Below are positions 1 to 8,428 of a DNA stretch of 47,732 nt, piece after piece. The position numbers and the translations under genes are program-made. The DNA is from Planctomycetota bacterium (GTDB lineage: Bacteria; Planctomycetota; PUPC01; JACPCR01), in the NCBI GenBank assembly GCA_016179685.1, contig JACPCR010000109.1:1-47732 (forward strand), given 5' to 3'. Under the pieces are notes generated by a model that saw nothing but the letters and a program-made list of their open reading frames with translations, had not been told where the DNA came from and did no database searches. Position 1 is the stretch's first letter, and each line of letters starts with the position of its first letter.

Positions 1-1704
1 ACCATTAGCCTTCTTCCCACCCACCGCATGCGTCTTCGAGCCTGAATTTTCACTATACCAGGCATACTGCCCCAGGTCCCCATCCGAATCGCCAAAGCAA
101 AACCGCTTACTTGACCCCGCTCGACACGCATACTCCCACTGCGCCTCCGTGGGCAACGCATAGACCCGTTTGTATTCACCCGCTTTATCGGGGCCTCCCT
201 CTGCATTCAGCTCCTGGAGGAAGCCCTGCACGTCCTCCAAGCTCACCTGCTCCACCGGATTCTGCTTACCCTTGAAGCTGCTGGGATTGTCCCCCGTCAT
301 CGCCTCCCACTGCGCCTGCGTCACTTCATACTTCCCCATGTAAAACGGCTTCGTGAGCCGGACGCGGTGCTGAACCTCGTCATCGTCCCGGCCCGACTCC
401 CCACTAGGACTCCCCATCATGAATTCACCCACCGGAATGAAGACGAAGAGCATTCCCGTCTGCTTGTGCCGGATTTCCAAGGGCAGGCCGGATTTCGGGT
501 CAGACCCTTTGCGGATCGGATTGCCGTACGCGTCCTTGGCTTCTTGCGGTATCTCGAGGGCCTCCCGCAGGCCTTCCGGCAGGCCCCCTTGCGCCCGCTT
601 TTTCAGCTCAATGGTCGCGGGCCGGGCCGTCTTCCCTCGCTGCACCTCCACCGTCCCGGTAATCTCCTCATATCCCTCCAACTTCAGCACGAATTCCACT
701 TCTCCAACTTCCTCGTTGGCCAAGGGAATCGTGATGAACTCGCCGGCCTGGCTGATGCGCTTGCCGCCAATCCAGACTTCCGCGCCCGCAGGCTGAGAAT
801 TCAACACCAGGCAGCCTTCGCGAGGCTTCTGCTCTTTCTTCAGGAAGAAGATGAACTCGCCTCGTTGACTCCCGGTGTCAACGAGGCAGCCCAAGCCGAC
901 CTGCTGCTCGTTATGGGAACTGAGTGTCACGCCTTCCTTGATGGATTCGAGAAGGGTCCGAGGGACAAGGAAGGGTCTTTGGTTGTTCTCCAGGGTGCGA
1001 AGGATAAGGGAAGCAAAGGGGCTATGGCCGTCATGGCCGGCGTCGGCGACCGGTTGCAGGTCACCGGAGACGAGTGCCATGCGGGAGGGCTTGCTGTAGA
1101 CCTGACGGTAGTAGGGGCTGTCGATATTGACCTTTTCTTCCTCGGCTCGGCGAAGAAAATCGCCGGCAAAGCAGCTATCGCTGATGAGGAGGACGTGCCG
1201 GGCATGGCTCATCGCGGCGATGTATTTCTTGACCTCGGTGTTGGGAAACCAGCTTTTCTTGGATTCCCGGTCCGCGTCCACGGGAAGCCAGTAGCCGGTC
1301 CTCTTAACGGGGTCTAACTTGCCGTGATCGGCATAATAGATGAGAAGGCTGTCGTCCTTCCGTTCGGGTTTCTGAAACTCCATGGCAAGTTGTTCGAGGG
1401 TGTGGTCGATGGCGTCCCAGGTGGCCTGCTCGTCATAGAGTTCAATGACCGACTGAACGACGTATCGTTCGCGGAGGACTTTGACCACCGCCTTCGCGTC
1501 ATAAACCGCGCAGCGGAGTCGGTTGCATTTCTGATATTTGTCAATGCCGATAGCCAGGACCCACTGCTCGGCGACCAGTGGTTGTCCTTCGGGTGTGACG
1601 GCATCCTGCCCGCGGGCTTCTTCGGCGGAGACGTGGAAGGGAGCGATGAGATGGAGTTGAAAGAGCGCAACCGCCGTCACCCTGCTGAGGATGTGCCGTT
1701 TCAC
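1..1704 (-). CDS. Caspase-like (C14) protease with PEGA and FGE-sulfatase domains, 3' truncated by window edge
   Basis: 568 codons are visible; the C-terminus lies beyond the left edge. I start it at a GTG preceded by AAGGGG five bases upstream, which gives a signal peptide (VTAVALFQLHLIAPFHVSA) ending near residue 30. Residues ~40-280 are a caspase-like domain: LLIYYADHG carries the likely catalytic His127 and LISDSCFAG the likely Cys178. Residues ~295-370 look like a PEGA domain (LVLNSQPAGAEVWIGG). From ~415 onward is an FGE-sulfatase/SUMF1-type domain (FIPVGEFMMGSPSGE, PVEQVSLEDV, YALPTEAQWEYACRAG), which breaks off in the HAVGGKKAN region. Such fusions are known in bacteria; the FGE part may bind or modify a target rather than make formylglycine. 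It lies 51 bp downstream of the zinc-ribbon gene, probably in one transcript. The periplasmic location is inferred from the signal peptide. Confidence 0.85.
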   Translation of the reverse strand, partial: MKRHILSRVTAVALFQLHLIAPFHVSAEEARGQDAVTPEGQPLVAEQWVLAIGIDKYQKCNRLRCAVYDAKAVVKVLRERYVVQSVIELYDEQATWDAIDHTLEQLAMEFQKPERKDDSLLIYYADHGKLDPVKRTGYWLPVDADRESKKSWFPNTEVKKYIAAMSHARHVLLISDSCFAGDFLRRAEEEKVNIDSPYYRQVYSKPSRMALVSGDLQPVADAGHDGHSPFASLILRTLENNQRPFLVPRTLLESIKEGVTLSSHNEQQVGLGCLVDTGSQRGEFIFFLKKEQKPREGCLVLNSQPAGAEVWIGGKRISQAGEFITIPLANEEVGEVEFVLKLEGYEEITGTVEVQRGKTARPATIELKKRAQGGLPEGLREALEIPQEAKDAYGNPIRKGSDPKSGLPLEIRHKQTGMLFVFIPVGEFMMGSPSGESGRDDDEVQHRVRLTKPFYMGKYEVTQAQWEAMTGDNPSSFKGKQNPVEQVSLEDVQGFLQELNAEGGPDKAGEYKRVYALPTEAQWEYACRAGSSKRFCFGDSDGDLGQYAWYSENSGSKTHAVGGKKANG

Positions 1705-1755
1705 ATAGGCCCCTTGTCCAAGCTGAAGGCTGAAGGCCGGCCTCCTGCTTACTGT

Positions 1756-2178
1756 TTACTCCTTGCCGAACAGCCGCCCGATGGACCTCAAGAAGGACTT
1801 GAGCCGGCCGGGATCGAGTTCCTTGTCCATCTTCTTCTTCTGGCCTGCGATGGCATTCAACTCGCCGTCGTCCAGCCAGAGTCCGAGACACTTCTCGCAA
1901 CGGTCCACAGAGACGGCCTCAATGTAGCTGTAGCTGAAACGCTGGAGGCGGCCGTCGCAGCGCGGGCATCGCATGTGGCCCTCGACCTTCTCCGCCACCG
2001 CCTTCGGGTTGCCGTACCTCTTCTCCAGCACCTCTTCGGCGTCCGTGACCCCCGAGTCGCGGATGCGATCCAGCTCCCCGCGATCGAACCAGATTCCATC
2101 GCACCGGTGACACTTGTCCAGTTCGACTCCGAGCAGGGAAACCTTGGATAGAATCGTGCCGTCGCGGGGGCATTTCAT
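1756..2178 (-). CDS. TFIIB-type zinc-ribbon protein (zf-TFIIB, two copies)
   Basis: 140 residues starting at the ATG of MKCPRDGT. Two zf-TFIIB units are visible: residues 3-36 (Cys3, then Cys23 and Cys26 followed by GIWFDRGEL) and residues 71-107 (Cys71, Cys74, Cys94, Cys97 followed by GLWLDDGEL). In the first unit the second ligand position is Asp6 instead of Cys. The repeated W-[FL]-D-x-GEL signature after the second Cys pair is typical of this family (COG3809-like), whose function is unknown. The C-terminal tail is basic (KKKMDKELDPGRLKSFLRSIGRLFGKE). The open frame runs much further upstream, but that part is antisense to the epimerase gene and is rejected. The next gene downstream is the caspase-like protein. 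Confidence 0.85.
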   Translation of the reverse strand: MKCPRDGTILSKVSLLGVELDKCHRCDGIWFDRGELDRIRDSGVTDAEEVLEKRYGNPKAVAEKVEGHMRCPRCDGRLQRFSYSYIEAVSVDRCEKCLGLWLDDGELNAIAGQKKKMDKELDPGRLKSFLRSIGRLFGKE

Positions 2179-2297
2179 GGTTGGAATCCTCAGCCTACAG
2201 CCTTGAGTTGCGGTTGTCCCGCTTCCAGCGATCACCGGCTTCAAATTTAGTCCAGCGCGTGTTATCCTGCAAGTGGTCATTCCAGTAGATGTTGAAG

Positions 2298-2410
2298 AGG
2301 TGTCAGGTTTCGGGTGTCCGTTGATTCCTGACCCGCCTCCCACTGGGACAAGTCTGGCGGGACACCTTTCCGAGCCTTGTTGGGTTGCGGGCCTCACCCG
2401 CCTTGAGCTT
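2298..2410 (+). repeat. Composite dispersed repeat, copy 1
   Basis: Two modules in fixed order: AGGTGTCAGGTTTCGGGTGT followed by GTTGATTCCTGA, ending in GACACCTTTCC, then a CCTTGTTGGGTT module with a GGGC..CCCGCC inverted repeat and CTTGAG. The same two modules in the same order occur at 41149-41249, and the second module alone at 17617-17653. It sits just upstream of the epimerase start codon. Confidence 0.6.
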
Positions 2411-2415
2411 CTATT

Positions 2416-3186
2416 ATGAACATCATCGTTTTCGGCGCGGCAGGATGGACCGGCCGGGCCGTGCTCCAGAACTTGACCGGCCGGCATCAGGTCCGGGCAT
2501 TCGCTATCTCCCCCGAGTCGTGGAGCACCTGGAAGGACTGCGATGGCGACTGGAGCGCCGGCGAACGAGTGTTCGGCGACATTGTGGACTTCCAGACGGT
2601 GCACAAGGCCACGGACGGCATGGACGCCGTGATTCATCTGGCGGTCCACCACTCCGAAGCACCCGGAGCCTATGGCGTTGACGATCACCAGCCGTTCCTG
2701 GTCAACCTGAAAGGCTTGTGGAACGTCCTCGAGTCCGCACGGCAGCGCGGTATCCGGCGCGTCGTGCACGTCGGCTCGTGCCAGACGGTTCATCCCCATG
2801 GCGTCTTCTTCACGGCCGAGGTCAGGCGGCCCGACGGCAGCCTCTACGCGGTCACCAAGCGCCTTCAAGAGGAAATGTGCCGGCAGTTCCACGAGGCCTT
2901 CGGCCTGAGGATCATCGTCCTCCGGCCCGATTACATCGTCGACAGTCGCATCGGCCTGGGCCGACACCGCGAGAAGCTCGGGCCGGAGGGCCGGCGCGCC
3001 CGCAACGGCTGGGTCTGCCGGCACGACCTCGCCCAGGCCTGCCGCCTTGCTGCCGAGTCGGAAACGATCGACTTCGACGTTTTCCACATCGTTGGCACGC
3101 CGGAGGCCGACCCGTTCTGCAACGTCGCCCGGTCGCGGGAGGTGCTCGGGCTCATCTACCGGGGCAACCTGGAGCCCTACCGGTAG
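2416..3186 (+). CDS. NAD-dependent epimerase/dehydratase family protein
   Basis: 256 residues. The N-terminus has the Rossmann dinucleotide-binding signature GAAGWTG at residues 7-13, and the short-chain dehydrogenase-type pair Tyr144/Lys148 lies in LYAVTK, so this is an extended SDR. The sequence VIHLAVHHSEAPGAYG and VLRPDYIVDSRIG fit the substrate-side loops of nucleotide-sugar or uronate-type epimerases, but the substrate cannot be read from the sequence. The ATG is used although no strong ribosome binding site is seen. A 9-bp hairpin separates it from a propeller glycosidase-like gene 70 bp downstream, suggesting a shared role in sugar metabolism. The protein is probably cytoplasmic because there is no signal peptide. 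Confidence 0.85.
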   Translation: MNIIVFGAAGWTGRAVLQNLTGRHQVRAFAISPESWSTWKDCDGDWSAGERVFGDIVDFQTVHKATDGMDAVIHLAVHHSEAPGAYGVDDHQPFLVNLKGLWNVLESARQRGIRRVVHVGSCQTVHPHGVFFTAEVRRPDGSLYAVTKRLQEEMCRQFHEAFGLRIIVLRPDYIVDSRIGLGRHREKLGPEGRRARNGWVCRHDLAQACRLAAESETIDFDVFHIVGTPEADPFCNVARSREVLGLIYRGNLEPYR

Positions 3187-3189
3187 GAA

Positions 3190-3213
3190 GCGGCGGCGAA
3201 AATCCGCCGCCGC
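3190..3213 (+). terminator. Short GC hairpin between epimerase and propeller gene
   Basis: Perfect 9-bp stem (GCGGCGGCG / CGCCGCCGC) with a six-base loop, four bases after the epimerase stop codon. There is no T-tract, so it could be a weak terminator or an mRNA processing or stability structure. Confidence 0.4.
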
Positions 3214-3256
3214 GCATCAACGCAATGGTGGGTGGTCACCATCAAGGATTCTTCCC

Positions 3257-4867
3257 ATGTCACCCTCTCATTGGCAGCTTTTCCTCGATGACCATGCGCT
3301 GGCCCGCAGCACGGGCTTCGATCGCGTGGTGCACCATCCTCGCGCCCTGGGCGTGGTCATACCCGCCGACAGGCCATGGGAGACCGTCGGGGCCGCACCG
3401 ATCTACGTCGAGCGCCGGGCGGACGGCTCGTTCTTCGCCCATTACCACGCCATGTGGTGGGACCTCGACCTCGGGTCGAAGCTCGAGGGATTCCAAAAGG
3501 ACCGCGCCCATCACATGTTCCTCCGGACCGCTATCGCCACGAGCGAAGACGGCATCCACTGGCAGAAGCCCTCTCTCGGGCTCGCCGAGGGCCCCGCGGC
3601 GGTGGACGCCACGCGCCACGCGCCCTACCCCTCGCCTTCCGGCGTCAGCCGCGACAACAACCTCGGGATGCCGTTCCTCGTCGTGGCGGACCTCGCGCGG
3701 CACGGCAACGTGACGGACCCGGAGAAGCGCTATGCGCTGCGTCTGGCGCCCGATCATTCCGGCCCCTCCGGCGTCGGGGCCAACTGGCGCAACGCGCCCC
3801 GAGGCTACTTTGCCCGAGAGATGCCTGACTTCCTCCACGACACCCAGTGGAAAGACCGACTCCTCGATTCCGGCGGAAACTTCGATCCCCGCCGTCACGT
3901 CCTCCACTTCTGGGACGACCTTCATGGAGAATGGGTCGCCATGTCCCAGGGCGTCATCCCCCATTGGCTGCCCTCCCGGGAAGTCGCCCGCTTCGCCTCC
4001 AAAGACCTCGTCCACTGGACCTCCCAGGGTGTTCTCTATCCGGACTCGGCGGACTCCCATGTGCAGGACCGCTACGACGAGCCCATGGGCCTCACCGCCT
4101 TCCACGCCGAGGGCGTCGCCTTCGGACTCCTGAGCTGGTTTCACTCCGACCGCTCGCATCCCGACGCGGGGCCGCACCTCCAGGCCACCCCCGAGCATCC
4201 CCAGGTCTGGCCCTGGTGTCGCAAAGGCACGAACGAGATGCGCATCACCGTCAGCCGCGATGGGGGCGTCACCTGGGACCGTGCCTCGAGCCGCGAAGCC
4301 TGGATACCTCACGGGAGCGAAGAAGACAGCATCGACCGACTCGTCATCGGCTGCCTCCCTCCTGTTCACGTCGGAGACGAGGATTGGTTCTACACCAACG
4401 TGATCAACGGCGACCACCTCGGCATCCGGAACGACCGGGAGCAGACGCTTTACTATCACGACCGCATCCCGGTGCATCAGACCGCCCTCTACGTCCAGAA
4501 GCACAACCGGTACGTCAGTCTTCGGGCCCGCAGCCAGACCGAAGTGCTGATCACCGCTCCCGTACGGATCCAAGATTCTGATCTGCAGATCAATGTCGAC
4601 GCCAACCGGGGCGTGGTCCGCGCCGCCATCGCCCTGGCCGATCCGATTCCCACGCACGGCGGATCGACGCCATCCACTGCGCCGCATCTCTACCTCGAGA
4701 ACCCGATACCCGGCTTTACCTTCCATGACTGCGTTCCTGTCCGCGCCAACAGCACCGAGTTCACGGTGCAATTTGGTTCGGGAGCGAGCCTGGATGGGCT
4801 GCGCGGCCGCTCCGTCCGACTCCTGTTCGAGATGAACGATGCGGACCTTTATGGATTTCGGGTCTGA
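3257..4867 (+). CDS. Five-bladed beta-propeller glycosidase-like protein (GH32/GH43-like)
   Basis: 536 residues from the ATG of MSPSHWQLFLDDH; the frame is open further upstream but overlaps the epimerase, so I reject that extension. Features of furanosidase-type propellers are visible: SEDGIHWQKPSLGL, ASKDLVHWTSQGVLY and SRDGGVTWDRASS (Asp-box-like turns at blade ends), with a C-terminal beta-sandwich ending in RLLFEMNDADLYGFRV. A paralogue lies at 14667-16244 with the same LFxD start and the same C-terminal R-L-x-F-x-M-x-DADLY signature. There is no signal peptide. Assignment to a numbered glycosidase family is uncertain; many planctomycete homologues are only annotated as hypothetical. It follows an epimerase, which fits carbohydrate processing. 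Confidence 0.6.
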   Translation: MSPSHWQLFLDDHALARSTGFDRVVHHPRALGVVIPADRPWETVGAAPIYVERRADGSFFAHYHAMWWDLDLGSKLEGFQKDRAHHMFLRTAIATSEDGIHWQKPSLGLAEGPAAVDATRHAPYPSPSGVSRDNNLGMPFLVVADLARHGNVTDPEKRYALRLAPDHSGPSGVGANWRNAPRGYFAREMPDFLHDTQWKDRLLDSGGNFDPRRHVLHFWDDLHGEWVAMSQGVIPHWLPSREVARFASKDLVHWTSQGVLYPDSADSHVQDRYDEPMGLTAFHAEGVAFGLLSWFHSDRSHPDAGPHLQATPEHPQVWPWCRKGTNEMRITVSRDGGVTWDRASSREAWIPHGSEEDSIDRLVIGCLPPVHVGDEDWFYTNVINGDHLGIRNDREQTLYYHDRIPVHQTALYVQKHNRYVSLRARSQTEVLITAPVRIQDSDLQINVDANRGVVRAAIALADPIPTHGGSTPSTAPHLYLENPIPGFTFHDCVPVRANSTEFTVQFGSGASLDGLRGRSVRLLFEMNDADLYGFRV

Positions 4868-4872
4868 AACTA

Positions 4873-4885
4873 ATGAGAAGTTACG
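4873..4885 (+). repeat. Remnant matching the inverted-repeat end of the 47.2-kb MITE
   Basis: TGAGAAGTTACGG a few bases after the propeller stop codon matches the outer end of the right terminal repeat at 47289-47309. Only about 13 bases match, so this may be chance. Confidence 0.3.
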
Positions 4886-4926
4886 GAATGACTGTGGATA
4901 CTCATCCTACATCTCCGGATGATCCA

Positions 4927-4955
4927 TTGCCGTTTCTGCGGTTTGATGCTATCCT
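4927..4955 (+). promoter_or_regulatory. Candidate sigma-70 promoter for antitoxin-like gene, possibly leaderless
   Basis: TTGCCG, a 17-base spacer, then TATCCT. The -10 box ends six bases before the ATG at 4962, so transcription would start at or next to the start codon. No Shine-Dalgarno sequence precedes that ATG, which fits a leaderless mRNA. Confidence 0.45.
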
Positions 4956-4961
4956 CCCCTT

Positions 4962-5159
4962 ATGACAACGGTTGTGGACATCGAGAAAGCCATCGAGAAA
5001 TTGCCAGTCGATCAGGTCAAATTGCTGGCCGAGTGGCTTGAGGATTACCAACTCCTGCTCGCCTCGTCGGCAGCGGTCTTCTCGATGCTGGATGCAGAGG
5101 AAGGCGAAGGGGATCAGTGGCCCGAACCGAAGCCGCCAGGGGCGAAATCTGGCTCGTAG
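4962..5159 (+). CDS. Small antitoxin-like protein upstream of MazF-type toxin
   Basis: 65 residues (starts MTTVVDIEKAIEKLPVDQ, with a helical Leu/Ala-rich middle and an acidic tail with EEGEGDQWPEP). The N-terminus resembles small antitoxin-like proteins that begin with an amphipathic IEKLP helix. Its 3' end overlaps the start of the MazF-type reading frame by 43 bases, the classic antitoxin-toxin arrangement. I do not see a clear DNA-binding fold. The role is inferred mostly from position. Since the toxin frame is broken, this gene may be a relic or a residual immunity gene. Confidence 0.6.
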   Translation: MTTVVDIEKAIEKLPVDQVKLLAEWLEDYQLLLASSAAVFSMLDAEEGEGDQWPEPKPPGAKSGS

Positions 5160-5436
5160 ATCTGGGCTTTACACAGAAGACCAGGCCGGTTGTCGTCATG
5201 AACGTGCGGTACCTGGATAACGAACGGGCCGTAATCACTTATGTCGCCAGAACGACGAGCATGCGCGGCACCCCTTCGAAGTGCCACACCATGAACATCA
5301 CTTCAAACCCGGCGTGTTCGATGCGCAGGCCATCGGTACTGTCCCTGATGCAAGACTTGTCAGGAAATTAGGCGTCATCGACACGGACACGATGTGCAAA
5401 GTAGAAGTCGCCGTGCGTGCATGGCTCCAGTTGTAG
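5117..5436 (+). pseudogene. MazF/PemK-type toxin, frameshifted
   Basis: Starts at GTG with AAGGGG upstream. The first ~53 residues match the MazF/PemK family: RGEIWLVDLG, then RPVVVM and AVITYVARTTSMRGTP. MazF toxins are ribosome-independent mRNA endonucleases. After GGCA at 5268-5271 the run of C is one base too short; adding one C restores a second frame that reads PFEVPHHEHHFKPGVFDAQ, then AIGTVPDARLVRKLGVIDTD and a proper C-terminus VAVRAWLQL with a stop at 5434-5436. As written, the protein ends early after 84 residues. Either the gene is inactivated by a 1-base deletion in a homopolymer, or the assembly has an indel there. Confidence 0.8.
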
Positions 5437-5672
5437 GCACTCTTGGCCCAGAACAGCGCTCGTAGATAACTGGGTCAATTCACAAAATGCCGCCCCGCAC
5501 CGAGCGCGGTGTTCTCCCGAACGTTCATCAGCCTGCCAGGCGGGTTCACGGTTCGTCAGGCCTGGCCAGATTTCGTCACTGTCGGGTATACATCCGGCAC
5601 TCATGAACCAGATACCTGAAGGCTCTCAGGTCGTATCCGTCACACGTCCTTGATGTTCGATGGGGGGATACC

Positions 5673-8324
5673 ATGCGCCACAGAGTTGCCGGAAGAATCC
5701 TGGGTTCGAAGCAAGAACCGATCGATGGGGCTCGCGTGGCCGTCTTCAGGGCAACCCCGGGAAAAAAAGAGACGAATGAAACTCGTTTGAACAAGGACTG
5801 CCCACTGGCGGGTGCAAATTCCAGAAAGGATGGTTACTACACACTCGATTTCGAGATCGACGATGAAGGTCTCACCGAGGTGCTGTGGCTGTCGGTGGAG
5901 GCGGCAGGATTCGGTGTCCATGAGGCCACTCTGGCCCTGGACAACCCGCTGCTCAAGGAGCTGCGACTTCGCGATATCATCCTCTGCGAGGCGCATCCAT
6001 TGCACGGTCGCGTCTTGGATCACTGTGGAAAACCGGTGCCGGGCCTGCGTGTCCGCCTCGGAGGTAATCATTCCCCCTACCATCCTTTCCCCGCCGTCGC
6101 CGGGATGAGTTTCAAACAAAGAGAGATGGACCGTGATGGCCGGTTTTGTTTTCCCCTTGCTAACCGTGGGAATCCGGTGTTGTTGGATATCGTTGATGAG
6201 CAGGGTTGTACACTCTATGAGGAATTCCGGGTCCCGTGGGAAGGAGAGCGGGAGTTGCATCTGCCCTGTTTTGGTTGCGTTCACGGCCGAGTGATGGACA
6301 AGGAAACGGGTGTGCCTATTGTGGGCGCGACCATCCGCTGCGAGGAGAATAGGTCCCTGCGCCTGCACCGCATGCATTACTCTGCCAAGACCGATGCGCA
6401 TGGAAAGTTTTGCCTATCCGCGGTGATGCCTTCCGAATATGACTTTCTGATGGCCGGGCAGCACGGATACGGAAAGATCACCGGCGTGCGCGTCCATGAA
6501 GGCGAAGAGGTCACCGTGACGATGGAGGCACGGCAGGGGCTCAAATTCGAAGGCGACGTATTCTTCAAGGAAACGGGGAAGCCGGCCGGGAAAATCAGAA
6601 TCGAAGCCTCTTGGCGTGGATTTCATTCGTTGAACTTTGAATCGGAAACGGACGAGAATGGACGATTCGTGCTTGAGGGTCTGCCGCCTGCCGAGTACGA
6701 GATCCGGTTTGGTGGAACGTGGCTCGGGCCGAGTGAGAAAGTGGACCTCCGCGACGGCGTCCCCGAACGGCCGGTCCGATTCGAGCTTGATGGATACTCA
6801 CTGCGGAACGAAATGCACGGAGTTGTCCTTGATTCGCAGGGCCATCCGGCGCCTCGCGCATGGGTGAGCGTTCAGGAATTCCCACTCGTGTTCTCCGCTG
6901 CTGACGAACAGGGACGATTTGAGGTGGTATCCGTGGGACGCCCCAACAAGGAGCGGCCCCTGTCCGTACTTGCCCTTTCCTCGGATGCTTCATCTTGCGG
7001 ATCGACCCTGGTTGAACTTGGGCAAAGCCATGAGAAGCCCTCAAGGAATGCCGAGGGAGAAGAAAACGAATTAAAACTAATCCAAATCCGCTTGGATCGC
7101 CCTCTGAGAAAGGTTCGAGGACGAGTCATTGACCCCAGGGGACGGCCTATCCCCTTTGTTCCCATCACCGCGCGGATCGTCACAGATGGACACAAATATA
7201 GTCCGATCCAGTGCCTGCACCTGGCGGCCCTTGCGAACGAGGATGGCCATTTCGAGCTTGATCCCGTGGATCCGGAACAGGGTTATCTGGTGGACTGTGA
7301 TGCCGGCGGTTACGCGTCTGGAGTGGGCTGAGGTACGCCGGCAAATCTGCTCCCGTGTCAGGAGCAGCTTGATCTGGTGCTGAAGGAATCGCACGGGACG
7401 GCGTCCGGTCTGGTCTTGGACGAAAATGGCCGTCCGCTCAAGGGAGTTAAGGTTCTAGCATCGAGTTGTGCGGCCAGGGCAGAGTCCATGACAGACGGGA
7501 ACGGCAGGTTTGCCCTCGAGGGTCTGATCGCTGGAGAGGCCATCAGCCTATTCGCCGTTAGTGTGGATTACGGCCCCCTCTTTCTTCAAGACATTCCTTT
7601 CCCACAGCAGCCGATCGAACTACGCTTTCAAGGAGTTGCGAGCCGTGGAAGGCAGGGAAGACTGCTCGATGGTGAAGGTCGCCCCGTGGCCAATGCCATG
7701 TTAATGGTGTGTGGCGATCAGGTAGCGACCTCGGCCAAAACGAATTTTGACGGCAGCTTTTCATTGCTACGCTGCCCGGTAACTGACCTCTTCGTGGAAG
7801 TACTGGAAGACCCCGCTGGAAGAGAAAGCGTGAGTTTCTGGCATATCTCGTCCGGGATGAATGACCTCGAGTTAAGACTGCCATCGAAAGCGCAACGTGA
7901 GGCGTTCCGGAAGGAACGTGAGGCCCGTTCAACAGCCTGTGTTCCGATCGCCACTCGCATTTTACTTTCCCAATGCGCCTTTCCATGGAATCCGGCGAAT
8001 GTGGGCCCCCTGCCCAAAGAAAACGATTCTTGGATGTTTCGCCGCAACAAGCGGTCGGCCCTCAAGATCAACGTGTCCCAAGAAGCAATCTGCCAGGTCA
8101 CGTTCCGCCTGCGGCGGGTCTGCCGGAGCGTTGAGCCCGGGCTTCGCGTGAAATGCGGCCCGTCCGAGGGACAGATCGCGATCCCGTCATTCGATTGGCA
8201 GGAGCTATCCGTCGACCTCCGGCTTCCCTCGGGTGAACAGACCTTGGAGATGGAACTTGCCTCTGGCTGGGCTGCGGACGCGGAGTGGGTCGTGGTACAA
8301 CCACTAAACGTTGGCTCCTCGTAA
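5673..8324 (+). pseudogene. Eight-repeat carboxypeptidase-regulatory-like protein split by an in-frame TGA
   Basis: One frame of 884 codons runs from an ATG with a GGGGGG stretch upstream to the stop at 8322-8324, broken only by TGA at 7329-7331. Eight beta-sandwich repeats of the CarboxypepD_reg/Cna-B type are visible, each with a G-x-V-x-D..G-x-P-[VLI] start and a T-D-x-x-G-x-F-x-[LV] centre, for example LHGRVLDHCGKPVPG, VHGRVMDKETGVPIVG, VRGRVIDPRGRPIP and ASGLVLDENGRPLKG. The stop falls between repeats six and seven, and both sides stay in the same frame with intact repeats. TGA is a normal stop for many neighbours, so recoding is unlikely. A point mutation (from TGG or CGA) or a sequence error is the simplest explanation. 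No signal peptide is visible. If the two parts are expressed separately they would encode 552 and up to 315 residues. Confidence 0.75.
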
Positions 8325-8428
8325 CGACGCGGAAAGAGGGTGTGGGCAGGTCAACAGCGAAGCTGGCGTCCCCAATCCTTTCTTGATTTGGCGACTTCCG
8401 TGTGTCCACCTGATAGCCACACGTTCCC

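Noticed and set aside
367..2151. Long plus-strand reading frames 367-1317 and 1324-2151
   Set aside because: They lie opposite the caspase/FGE and zinc-ribbon genes, whose translations have clear motifs; the plus-strand proteins show no recognisable domain.
3260..4771. 503-codon minus-strand frame opposite the propeller gene
   Set aside because: A GC-rich shadow; the plus-strand product has family motifs and a paralogue.
7329..7331. TGA as selenocysteine or reassigned codon
   Set aside because: No selenoprotein context is seen, the residue is in a linker between repeats, and many neighbours use TGA as stop.
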